A program made the position numbers and the translations under genes. Positions 21,463 through 31,879 of a DNA stretch of 64,000 nucleotides are shown here, piece after piece; position 1 is the stretch's first letter, and each line of letters begins with the position of its first letter. The notes beneath the pieces were generated by a model. It did not search any database. It was not told where the DNA came from and was given only the letters and a program-made list of their open reading frames with translations. This DNA comes from Ornithodoros turicata (Eukaryota > Arthropoda > Arachnida > Ixodida > Argasidae): positions 97,371,962 to 97,435,961 of the forward strand of contig NC_088202.1 in NCBI RefSeq assembly GCF_037126465.1, written 5' to 3'.

Positions 21463-24400
21463 GTTGTGACTCTGTGTGAAGGAGAAAAACCGAGCCAAAA
21501 ACCTGATGCAGAAGAAACACAATACGATACATGTAACAAAGATTATACTTATTACAGGTATGATGCTATAGCATTGAAGGGTATCACACATCATACACAA
21601 TATTTTTTATTAACGGGAATCACACAAGTTTTCAATTAATCAGAACTAAAATGGGATAGCACATTTAGCACATTTAATCAAAGAAGATATTTTAATTAAT
21701 ACGATTACAATCAAAATTACAAGTTTTATTATAAAATGTCTAACGTTTTTATATATGAGCACCATAGAGGAGTTTTAATTACAAAGTTCTGATATATGTA
21801 CGTAACTTCAAGCAAAATAGCTAATATTCCAATATGGCAAAATTAATCAGATTCTTATGAAGTGATCGGTAGAGTTGTTGAGCCTTCGTTTACCGTCGGG
21901 CATTCTTCAACCTGGGCCGACTTCTCTCACAATTTTTTTTCCACCGCGCGGTGGGTGGTGCGCGGGTGAGGGGCTGTCCGGGAGCTTACCAACGGTCCGA
22001 AGGGCTGGACGTGCCCTTATTATTGTGTATTTTTCACCCTTGACCGACTTCTCTAGCGATTTTTCCGCCTGGGCCGACTTCGTTCGCAATTTTGTCGGGT
22101 GATGCGTGAGTGGTTTACATGCAAGTAGGTACACGTGGGTGAGGAGGTGTCCGAGTGCATACCAGCGAGACGGAGGGCTGCAAGTGCCCTTATCGTTCTG
22201 TATATTTTTTGTTCACGTGGGCCGACTTCTTTGACAATTTTTCCGCCTGGGTCAACTTCGCTTGCAATTTTTTCAGGCGGTGCGTGAATGGTTTACATAC
22301 AAGTAGGGACATGCACACTGACATCCCAGCCAGGCGATGATATCGTCAAACCTGGGCCGACTTCTTTGGCAATTTTTCTGCCTGGGCTGATTTCTTGCAT
22401 ATTTTTTTCAGGCGGTGCAGTAGGCGGTTTACACACAAGTAGGGGCATGCACACTGACAACACGTGGACCGAATTCATTCGTAATTTTTCCGCTACAACA
22501 GTTACGCCATGGTCGGTTTGCATACAACTAGGAACATGCACACCGGCAACCCAACCAAGGGTTGGTGCCGTCACACATGGGCCCACTTCATTCGCGATTT
22601 TCACCCTGGACCGACTTCATTCGTAATTTTTTTCTGCTACAACAGCTGCGCGGTGGACGCTTTACATGCAAGTATAGTGATACAAAGGATAGCCATACAC
22701 AAAAGTACAATATTAAATATATTAAAGCCAATAGTGGCAGGAATTATGTTGTGACTTTCTGTGAAGAAGAAAAACCCAAGAAAAAATATGAAACGGAAGA
22801 AACGCAATACACATAATAAAGAATATGGGAAGCTAAGTTGAATATTCCAACACGACACAATGAATCAATTTTTTATGACGTGAATAGCACACATGCAAGG
22901 AAATAACGAGAACCACGATCAACAACTAATAGAGAGCGAAACCCATCCATCATCCAAGCAAGAGATACGCACAGGAAAATAATTGAAAAACAATCTATCA
23001 AAACGAGAAACATGACGATTTTAAAATACAGCGACTAGCACAGAGCTAACGCTGAATAGCAGAGAAACACTTCGAACGGCGCATCATCCACACGTAAACA
23101 GTAGATACATGCAAGGAAATAATGAGAAACACGATCAACAGCTAAACCAATGCACCATCGAACACGTAAACAAGAGGTACACAAAAGAAAAATAATTTAA
23201 AAACAATCTATCAAACCGATAAACATGCACGGACTTAACACTGAATAGCAGAGAAACACTCTAAACGGCGCATCTGCCAACGTGTAAACAACAGACACAT
23301 GCAGGAAAATAATATCGAAACACACTATCAAACAAGAAACATTACAAATTTAATAAATCAAAATGGAAGTAATCTATCTTTTGAACTATCATAAAATCAT
23401 CCTTGCGACCTAATCTAGTCGAACAAATACAATTTTCGTCCTGCTCGGACACTATAAACATTACCTTGACAGAGGTATCCAACACACACAGTACAGCCAA
23501 GCTTTACACAGTACAGCCAATCTTTGCTACTAGAGCCTGGTGGGGGTCACTCTCTCTCTCTACCTCTATACAGCCCAAAGCAAAGAAACCGAACGTCCTT
23601 TGTCAGTCTATGGGGTGGGGAACTCTCTCTCTCTCTCTTTCACATTCTTCTTAGGACTGGTGCACAGAGGCGAAATTTTTTATCGATCGACTATAGCAAA
23701 TAGATGTTAGCATTATTCGATTCTCAATAACACCAAAAGAATTATATCAAAAACAAACAGTAGCAAGCAAAAAATCTAGGAATAGACGTCAATATCAGTG
23801 TAGACAAACATTATCTACGCAAACGAGAAATATCATCTGCGGGAACAATACTCAATCAAAATGAGAAACGTTGCATTTAATGTATTTCAGATCAGACACA
23901 ACAATCATGCATACATTATTCTCAACTCACAAAATATCAATCGAGTGAACATCTGAAGCAGAGAGGGAAAGTCAAGTTTATTCAGCGATGGAAACAATAG
24001 TAATTCGAAAACAGAAACAAATTTAATTACATCATTTTTACGATAACTTTGCAACAGTAATTTCTACACGCAGAAGCCGCAAACAAACAGCTAATCTGAA
24101 ATGCAAATTATTGTAAAAGCTTTCTAAAGTGGAAATCAACGCACACAGCTCAAATATATTCCCATCTAGTAGAATATTGTTTATTAATATCAATCGAGTG
24201 ATCATCTGAAACAAAGTCAAAGCAGTAATTAATTTAGGCAAACATTTTCCTAACCACGCAGCGCAAATACATCACAGAAACACGTCTTTTTCATTCAGGA
24301 CCCACTAGTGGGTTCAAAGTGAAAGAGGGAAGCCGCTAGCCATAAAGTTCCCATACACTTTCGTTAAGGTTACGCCCTCAGGGAGTAGGGGAATCCTACA

Positions 24401-25007
24401 ATGGTCTTGGTACATAATGTATAGATGAAAACCATAAACTCTCTCCTGCTAATCAAGATAGGGAAGGGAGGTCTCTAGCGCGGTCTTGTACGTAGAATCA
24501 TTGAAAGCACACGTTTTTCTTACTCATCACATCTTTTTGTAAATTGATTTGCATAATTCTCACGGCAGGTGGATATTAATAACATTCTAAACTTGATAGC
24601 ATAATAAATTTTTAATAAATAGGATGAGCACCGATATGATTTAATTAAGTGTAGAAGCACACTACAAAACAGAACAAGGAAGTTTCAGCGAAGAGATGGA
24701 TGGATTTTGTACTCGTTACCATAGGTCATGGGAGGACATAATAAAAAGCTGCTTCGAAAAAGAAGAGCAGCGAAATGATTCTATTATCACAGCATTTCAA
24801 TACGTCTTACACATGGTCGTATTCAGAGATATGGTACAAATTACGGAATTGAAGGTGCAAGAACTTGTATGCCGAATCTACAATAGTTATAAAAATATTT
24901 GCACGTCAACAGCGGAAGGGCCGCTGGGATTGATGGTGGAGTTTTTCAGGTTTGCTAACGAACAATTGAAATACACTAGAACAGATGTAATTGTAATCAT
25001 TGCAATG
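21463..25007 (+). repeat. Palindrome, left arm
   Basis: Reads outward to inward from GTTGTGACTCTGTGTGAA and matches the reverse complement of 26725-29798. In the ~280-bp coding segment near 24720-25007 I count about a dozen mismatches (~96% identity). The arm includes GC-richer sub-repeats (21885-22690), an AT-rich part with internal ~210-bp duplications, and two (CT)n tracts (~23550 and ~23625). About 630 bp at ~24083-24716 have no counterpart in the right arm. Confidence 0.85.
21885..22690 (+). repeat. Irregular sub-repeats in the left arm
   Basis: Motifs like CCTGGGCCGACTTC, GCAATTTTTTCAGGCGG and GGTTTACATGCAAGTAG recur (the last at ~22108, 22290, 22428 and, weakly, 22515 and 22655) at 90-190-bp spacing. 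Frames stay open for up to ~110 codons on both strands, but the peptides mirror the DNA repeats and are not taken as genes. Confidence 0.75.
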
Positions 25008-25013
25008 CAATGA
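24645..25013 (+). pseudogene. ORF A, left-arm copy (unknown function)
   Basis: Open from 24645, with the first ATG at 24696, to a TGA at 25011-25013. The core HRSWEDIIKSCFEKEEQ and ELVCRIYNSYKNICTS matches the right-arm copy with ~9 amino-acid changes over ~95 residues. The copy ends where the palindrome arm ends, so it lacks the continuation found on the right. The sequence is hydrophobic and helix-prone, with no signal peptide. I do not recognise the family. Most inter-copy differences change the amino acid, which argues against strong constraint. Confidence 0.5.
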
Positions 25014-25938
25014 TTGCAATCCATTCGATTAAATTCTCTGTCGTCATGAAAGAGTTCTTAAAACGCTCGCGAGTCAAAGTGAGCCAGCTAAAGCTTGCGT
25101 ATTGTGAAATTACACTTTCTACAACTCAGTTCGTAAATTGCGGCACCCGTTCAAATTTTAACTAAACACTTACTGATGTGTTATAGCCTCCACTGCTCCG
25201 GAATGAGATCTGAAAAATTTTATCGACTAATGCTCAAACAAATATATTGTATACAATGTGTGACTATATAGACAGCTTTGTAATCAATATCTTAAAAACA
25301 ATTGTAAGAAAGAGTGTGCAGTTTTGACTTTGAAAATTTAAACAAGAAAATTATCTTTGGTGTGGAGTTTGCGTTTTGTCTCATTATGAGCTCAAAACTT
25401 CTAAAATTAAACTACGCCCTTTCCATTTGTAGTGTCTCATATGCTATGACATTATGAATAGGCTGATAGTCTTTCAGTATGGCTAATGAAAACCTCAGGT
25501 ACATTTTGTGAATTGGATCTATGTCTATGTGTGATCTGTGCTGCTTTGGTTAAGTTTGCAACAGGAATATTTACTTATTATAATTACATATCCTCCATTT
25601 TGTTTATGCATAGTGCTCATCTTCATTGTATAGTGGTTAAACATTTCTGATGACAGTTGTGTGATTCGATTCTTCCAAAAATCTGATTGCAATTGTGTGC
25701 CGCGTGTAACGATCATTAGAATTGTAGACTCCGCCTGCGCGTCATGCTTGCAAAATCCTTCACTTGCATCGCGTCATTTGATAATAGATTCCTTTCAACA
25801 TATACTGTCCAATTGTTTGAGAAATATATGCACTGTGCAATTTAATTCACAAAATAAGATTCCGCCGAAAGATTAGTGATCCTCTTTTGTAAACAAAGAT
25901 GGATGTAAAATGCCTCTAAATTTCAACTAGCGATTCTT

Positions 25939-26058
25939 CTACAATTCTTTCCTTCGGATGACAATGTTGTACAGCGTGTAGTCGTGTAAAACCTCTTTGA
26001 TTGTCAGCGCTGATTCCATGCGAGGATCCTTGTACACAGTGTGGAATATTCGACTCCA
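25939..26058 (-). pseudogene. ORF C, short protein-like frame
   Basis: A 39-codon minus-strand frame, WSRIFHTVYKDPRMESAL then TIKEVLHDYTLYNIVIR, ending in TAG. It has no ATG and a TGA two codons upstream. Its composition looks protein-like, and it lies ~140 bp past exon B in the same direction, so it may be a further exon of the same gene. I could not find a matching donor/acceptor pair. Confidence 0.35.
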
Positions 26059-26198
26059 TAGCAATCATTGTGCTCAATCTAAACATACTAAATATAAGCT
26101 GTTTTCGTTGCGATGCATATAATTCATTTCATTCATGACAAATATTACATTTATGATTTCAGTTATACACTTGTTTATTTCGATAAATTACAATTGTC

Positions 26199-26545
26199 CT
26201 ATTCCGAAGCCTGAAGTTTTCGTTTGTTGTCTTGACTGATGAAATTACAAGACATCAAATAATTTAGTTTTATTATTGGGCGCTTGAATCCAGCGTTGAT
26301 TGATGCAGGCGATATGTTGTAGCCGTATTTGTATTGCTTCAGCAACTTGAACTTTGTTGCGACGAACTTGCTGATGTTTCCTTTCTTTGTATGAAGGTTC
26401 TTGAATGGCGTACAAGAGAGCATTAGACGAAAATCGCCCGATGGTCCACCACAGTTGATATGTACGTTGAGTTTCAATAAGAGATGATACATCAGACCTT
26501 GTACGACAATATTGAAGTTCTGCTCATTCGACAATATTGCAAGAA
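26199..26545 (-). CDS. Exon B of an unrecognised gene (joins ORF A)
   Basis: Begins after a good acceptor (pyrimidine-rich TTATTTTCTTCCATCAG) and stays open 115 codons to TAG at 26199-26201. If the intron 26546-26612 is removed, the split codon A|TT keeps the ORF A frame and bypasses the TAA that otherwise ends ORF A. Residues include LSNEQNFNIVVQGLMYHLL, then a basic stretch with KGNISKFVATKFKLLK. No known motif is recognised. Helical-repeat proteins are one possibility, but that is a guess. Confidence 0.5.
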
Positions 26546-26612
26546 CTGATGGAAGAAAATAATTCGCTAGAGGCTGTAGTGGAACATATCACGTGATAAT
26601 ATTTTTATATAC

Positions 26613-27025
26613 TTTCTATTTCAACTGTTAGGTGTAATTTCAACAAATCCGTAATGAATCGCGCGATATAGACTGCTTGTATATGATAATTTGATCTGAT
26701 TGCTTTCTTGATTAATGCAATGCCCATTACAATGATTACAATTACATCTGGTCTAGTGTATTTCAATTCTTCGTTAGCAAACCTCAAAAACTCCACCATC
26801 AATCTCAGCGGCCCTTCCGTTGTTGACGTGCAAATATTTTTATAACTATTGTAGATTCGGCATACAAGTTCTTGCACCTTCAATTCCGTAATTTGTACCA
26901 TATCTCCGAATACGACCATGTGTAAGACGTATTGAAATGCTGTGATAATAGAATTATTTCGTTGCTCTTCTTTCTCGAAGCAGCTTTTTATCACGTCCTC
27001 CCATGACCTATGGACTCCGGCTTCT
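26613..27025 (-). CDS. ORF A, right-arm copy, possible exon upstream of exon B
   Basis: Minus-strand frame with the same core as the left-arm copy, continuing past the arm boundary through IKKAIRSNYHIQAVYI and FITDLLKLHL to GAAATAGAA A|GTATAT, a plausible donor. Its 5' side lacks the ATG region because the ~630 bp present in the left arm are missing here: the frame is preceded by LHAEAGV and an in-frame stop. It may be an internal exon or a broken duplicate. Function unknown. Confidence 0.45.
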
Positions 27026-29798
27026 GCGTGTAGAAATTACTGTTGCAAACTTATCATAAAAAATAATGCAATTAAATTTGTTTCTGTTTTCGAATTAGTA
27101 TTGTTTCCATCACTGAATAAACTTGACTTTCTCTCTCTGCTTCAGATGTTCACTCGATTGATATTTTGTGAGTTGAGAATAATGTATGCATGATTGTTGT
27201 GTCTGATCTGAAATACATTAAATGCAACGTTTCTCGTTTTGATTGAGTATTGTTTCCGCAGATGATATTTCTCGCTTGCTTAGATAATGTTTGTCTAAAA
27301 CCAGTTTGCACTGATATTGACGTCTATTCCTAGACTTTTGGCTTGCTGCTGTTTGTTTTTGATATAATTCTTTTGGTGTTATTGAGAATCGAATAATGCT
27401 AACATCTATTTGCGATAGTCGATCGATAAAAAATTTCGCCTCTGTGCACCAGTCCTAAGAATATTTCCCTTTGGAGGAAAGAATGTGAAAGAGGGAGAGA
27501 AAGAGAGTTCCCCACCCCATAGACTGACAAAGGACGTTCGGTTTCTTTGCTTTGGGCTGTATAGAGGTAGAGAGAGAGAGAGTGACCCCCACCAGGCTCA
27601 AGTAGCAAAGATTGGCTGTACTGTGTGTGTTGGATACCTCTGTCAAGGTAATGTTTATAGTGCCTGAGTAGGACGAAAATTGTATATTATTCGACTAGAT
27701 TAGGGCGCAAGGATGATTTTATGATAGTTCAAAAGATATATTACTTCCATTTCGATTTATTAAATTTGTAATGTTTCTTGTTTGATAGTGTGTTTCGATA
27801 TTATTTTCCTGCATGTGTCTGTTGTTTACACGTTGGCACATGCGCCGTTTAGAGTGTTTCTCTGCTATTCAGTGTTAAGTCTGTGCATGTTTATCGGTTT
27901 TCTCGATTGTTTTTAAATTATTTTTCTTTTGTGTACCGCTTGTTTACGTGTTCGATGGTGCATTGGTTTGGCTCTCTATTAGCTGTTGATCGTGTTTCTC
28001 ATTATTTCCTTGCATGTATCTATTATTTACGTATGGATGATGCGCCGTTCAGAAGTGTTTCTCTGCTATTCAGCGTTAACTCTGTGCTAGTTGCTGTATT
28101 AAAACCGTCATGTTTCCCGTTCTGATTGATTGTTCTTCAATTATTTTCCTGTACGTATCTCTTGTTTGGATGATGCATGGGTTTGGCTCTCTATTAGCTG
28201 TTGATCGTGTTTCTCGTTATTTCCTTGCATGTGTGCTATTCATGTCATAAGAAATTGATTAATTGTGTTGTGTTGGAATATTCAACTTAGCTTCCCAAAT
28301 TCTTTATTATGTATATTGCGTTTCTTCTGCTTTCTTTTTTTTTGTTGAGTTTTTCTCCCAACTTAGCTTCCCATATTCTTTATTATGTGTATTGTGTTTC
28401 CTCCGTTTCATGTTTTTGGTTGGCTCTTTCTTCTTCACGGAGAGTCGCAACATAATTCTTGCCACTATTGGCTTTAATGTATTTAATCTTGTACTTTTGT
28501 GCATGGCTATCCTTTGTATAACTATACTTGCATGTAAAACGTCCACCGCACAGCTGTTGTAGCGGAAAAAAATTACGAATGAAGTCGGCTCAGATGTGAC
28601 GGCACCAACGCTTGGTTGGGTTGCCGGTGTGCATGTTCCTACTTGTAGGCAAACCGACCACCGCGTAACTGTTGTAACGGAAAAATTACGAATAAATTCG
28701 GTCCAGGTGTTGTCAGTGTGCATGCCCCTACTTGCGTGTAAACCGCCTACCGCACCGCCTGAAAAAAATATGAAAGAAGTCAACCCAGGCAGAAAAACTG
28801 CCAAAGAAGTCGGCCCAAGTGTGACGCTATCATCGCCTGGCTGGAATGCCAGTGTGAATGTCCCTACTTGTATGTAAACCATTCACGCACCGCCTGAAGA
28901 AATTGCAAGCGAAGTCAGCCCAGGCGAAAAATTTTTCAAAGAAGTCGGCCCAGGTGAAAAAAATACAGAACGATACGGGCACATGCAGCCTTCCGGCTCG
29001 CTGGTATGCACTCGGACAGCTCCTCACCCGCGTGTGCCTACTTGCATGTAAACCACTCACGCACCACCTGAAAAAATTGCGAACGAAGTCGGCCCAGGGT
29101 GAAAAATGTGAATGAATTCGGCCCAGGTGTTGTCAGTGTGCATGCCCCTACTTACATGTAAACCACCCACGCATCACCTGAAAAAATTGCGAACGAAGCC
29201 GGCCCAGGCAGAAAAATCGCCAGAGAAGTCGGCCCATGATGAAAAATACACAATGATAAGGGCACGCCCAGCCCTTGGACCGCTGGTAAGCTCCCGGACA
29301 GCCCCTCACCCGCGCACCACCCACCGCGCGCTGGAAAAAATCGTGAGAGAAGTCGGCCCAGGTTGAAGAATGCTTGACGGTAAACGAAGGCCCTCCGCCA
29401 ACTCTACCGACCACTTCATAAGAATCTGATTAATTGTGCCATATTGGAATATTAGTTATTGTGCTTGAAGTTACGTACATGTATTAGAACTTTGTAATTA
29501 AAACTCCTCTATGGTGCTCACATATAAATATGTTAGACTTTTTATAATAAAACTTGTAATTTTGATTGTAATCGTATTGATTAAAAATATCTTAAATGTG
29601 CTAAATGTGCTATCCCATTTTAGTTCTGATTAATTGAAAACTTGTGTGTTACTGTTAATAAAAAATATTGTGTATGATGTGTGATACCCCTTCAGTGCTA
29701 TAGCATCATACCTGTAATAAGTATAACCTTTGTTACGTGTATCATATTGTGTCATCAGGTTTTTGGCTTGGTTTTTCTCCTTCACACAGAGTCACAAC
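26725..29798 (-). repeat. Palindrome, right arm
   Basis: Reverse complement of the left arm over ~3.1 kb, in the same order: ORF A core, (GA)n tracts at ~27490 and ~27570, AT-rich middle, sub-repeats at 28500-29400, then an outer AT-rich part. Small indels are frequent. Homology to inner sub-repeats continues to ~30110, beyond the mirrored part. Confidence 0.85.
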
Positions 29799-30110
29799 GT
29801 AATTCCCGACACTAATGACTTTAGTAAATATATTTTCATTTGTACTTTTGTGTGTGGCTATCCTTTGCATGTCTATACTTGCATGTAATCCGCCCACCAC
29901 GCAGTTGTTGTAGCGGGTGAAAATAAGAATGAAGACGGCCCTGATAGAAAAATGGCTAAAGAAGTCGGTCCAGGCCGAAAAATGTGCGAGGGTAAGCGCC
30001 CGCGCAGCCCTCCGGCCACGCGCCGCCCACCGATAAGCGCCTCCACCCGGGCGCGGGAAAAAATACGCGAGTGAAATCGGCCCAGTGTAGGGGGCATAGA
30101 ACGTAGTTGA
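29799..30110 (-). repeat. Extra outer copy of the arm sub-repeat
   Basis: CTTTGCATGTCTATACTTGC, CACGCAGTTGTTGTAGCGG and GAAGTCGGTCCAGGC resemble the sub-repeat edge near 28510-28620. This shows the arm consists partly of direct repeats of a smaller unit. No left-side counterpart remains outside 21463. Confidence 0.65.
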
Positions 30111-31027
30111 CCCCGGTTTCCTACGACCAGACACACTACTACTGGAATAAGGAACCTTGAACATCTTCTGCAGAACTTTTTCTCGTTTAACCATCGGAGG
30201 TACCGAACGTAATGGTGTTTTTGCGACCGACTATGCCTCTTTATGTCTGACAGCCTGGTAAAAATCTCACACTTGCAACAGATGCACTGTACCCATGTGT
30301 TACAGTCTTATTCTGGACGCAGCTGTCCCTCGAATACTGTCGGCACCACCCAGCTCTTGCGGTACTATATTTAGTAGGTATTTTGGAAAGCACATGTGTC
30401 TAGTCTACGCAGCACGTGAGATCGCTAGGTCGCTGGAACTCGTTGGAGCTCTCCGTGACACGTCATTGACCATGAGCACTTACGGCCGGCGAAGAGTAGC
30501 GCGATTTCATATTATTCTTCGACAGAACTTGTCGTCCACCGAAATGTGACAGGGATATCACGATTCTTCTTAACTTTATGAAGCAATATTCGTGTCGCTA
30601 AAAAGTCGCTGAACCGAAATCCGCTAAGTATAGCGACTTTCCCCCAAATTTGGCAAGACTGCCTGTCGACCACCAGAAATGCACTGCGGAGTGCCGACGC
30701 TCCGAACCCTACACAACCGTATGCAACCCTAATGGTAAACTGCCCATCGTGCCTTGGGAGGGAAAAATTTCTGCGACCTCCTCTCCACGTTCCCGTTTCG
30801 GTTTGATTGCTTTCTTATTTGGGGCATAAATCGTCACATGAGGAAGAAACAAAGTTGATGGCCTGCATACAGTGGATGTTATGCACAAACTACGATGTGC
30901 AGCAATTTTTTATCCGATCGTTCCGAAGTCTCCCTTTAACACACACAGCATGGCAGCTTTAAGGACATAAGTTTGTTATACACATGATTACGCATGGTTT
31001 GTGACAAAAGCCCTCTACTACTTCTTG
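30111..31027. other. No gene seen
   Basis: One 84-codon plus frame (30295-30549) lacks motif or splice context. Otherwise unremarkable. Confidence 0.4.
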
Positions 31028-31110
31028 CTGTCCTCTGTCCATCTGTCCACACTCTGTACGCTACTCATAGCCACAGTTGCTTCGCGGTGCTGACACGCAA
31101 TAAAAAAATG
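31028..31110 (+). mobile_element. SINE 3' end fragment
   Basis: Contains CTGTCCATCTGTCCAC-like sequence, then CTCATAGCCACAGTTGCTTC, GCGG(T)GCTGACACG and an AATAAAAAAA tail. The same tail occurs at 53945-53992 and 54262-54335, which identifies it as a shared SINE 3' end. Confidence 0.8.
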
Positions 31111-31189
31111 TGGCAAAAGTATGAAAGCGATAATGCAACAAATGATTCAATAACGTCCAACGCGCAATAAAGCACACAATATGTTCTAC

Positions 31190-31517
31190 CTGACCCGGCA
31201 AGGAGGGGGAGGAGGAGGAGTGTCGTTGGGAGGAACCCGAGATGTCTGCCTGCCTGAATAGGCGGCATGTTTTTCGGGAAGGGAAAGGTGGTGGAGAGGA
31301 GGAGAGGAAAGGGTGAAGTGGAAGACCGAGCGGAATCCGCCCGAGGGGAGGATAGCTGCGTCCATGGGCCGACTTCAGGGGAACTGTGCCGGCATACGCC
31401 TATTACACATCTGAGGGAAACCCAGGAAAAACCCCAGACGGCACAGCCGCCCCGCGGATTCCAACCGCGGACCTCCCAGTCTCCAAGCGCACGCGTTACC
31501 GCTGCGCCACCGGAGCT
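31190..31517 (-). mobile_element. tRNA-derived SINE
   Basis: Read on the minus strand from 31517: a tRNA-like head with A box GGTGGCGCAGCGG and B box GGTTGGAATCC, then CGGCTGTGCCGTCTGGGG, TTTTTCCTGGGTTTCCC, GAAGTCGGCCCATGGACGC and a C/T-rich body. The 3' tail is missing. Pol III promoter spacing is normal. Confidence 0.85.
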
Positions 31518-31674
31518 GGTGATCCGGCAAGGCTCGCCAGTGCTCGTGCTTTCGAGTAAACCCGAGCGGCTTGAGCCTTGTACAATGCTCTGGTATACAC
31601 GTACCAACGCAGGCGTATGAACGCAACACTGAGCTATTTGGCAACGTCACGACTGTCGCACGGGGGGGGGGGGG

Positions 31675-31869
31675 GGGTCGTGCGTCCTTGGCCGACTGCA
31701 CAGGGAAGTGTGCCGATATTTATCTTAAAGCACCTGAGGAAAACCCAGGGAAAACACCCAGACAGCACAGCCGCCACCGGATTCGAACCAGGGTCACCTC
31801 TCAATATCAGTGTGCAGTGCCTAACCCACCTGGGGTGCCCAACCTAGCCACTAGGCCACGGGCGCTGGA
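31675..31869 (-). mobile_element. tRNA-derived SINE, second copy
   Basis: Head with A-box-like GTGGCCTAGTGGCTAGG and a perfect B-box GGTTCGAATCC, followed by the shared GGCTGTGCTGTCTGGG core and CAGTCGGCCAAGGACGC. It ends against a 14-base G/C homopolymer. The head differs from the neighbouring SINE, implying two tRNA sources or subfamilies. Confidence 0.87.
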
Positions 31870-31879
31870 ACGGGAGCGT

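Larger units (their letters stand above)
25008..26724. other. AT-rich spacer of the palindrome
   Basis: Single-copy centre between the two arms. On the minus strand it holds the end of ORF A, exon B and ORF C. The remainder (25014-25938) has only short frames. No transposase signature is visible. Confidence 0.7.

Noticed and set aside
28307..28882. 191-codon ORF in the right palindrome arm
   Set aside because: It reads through GC-rich sub-repeats that are also open in the mirrored copy and on the other strand; peptide content mirrors the repeat.
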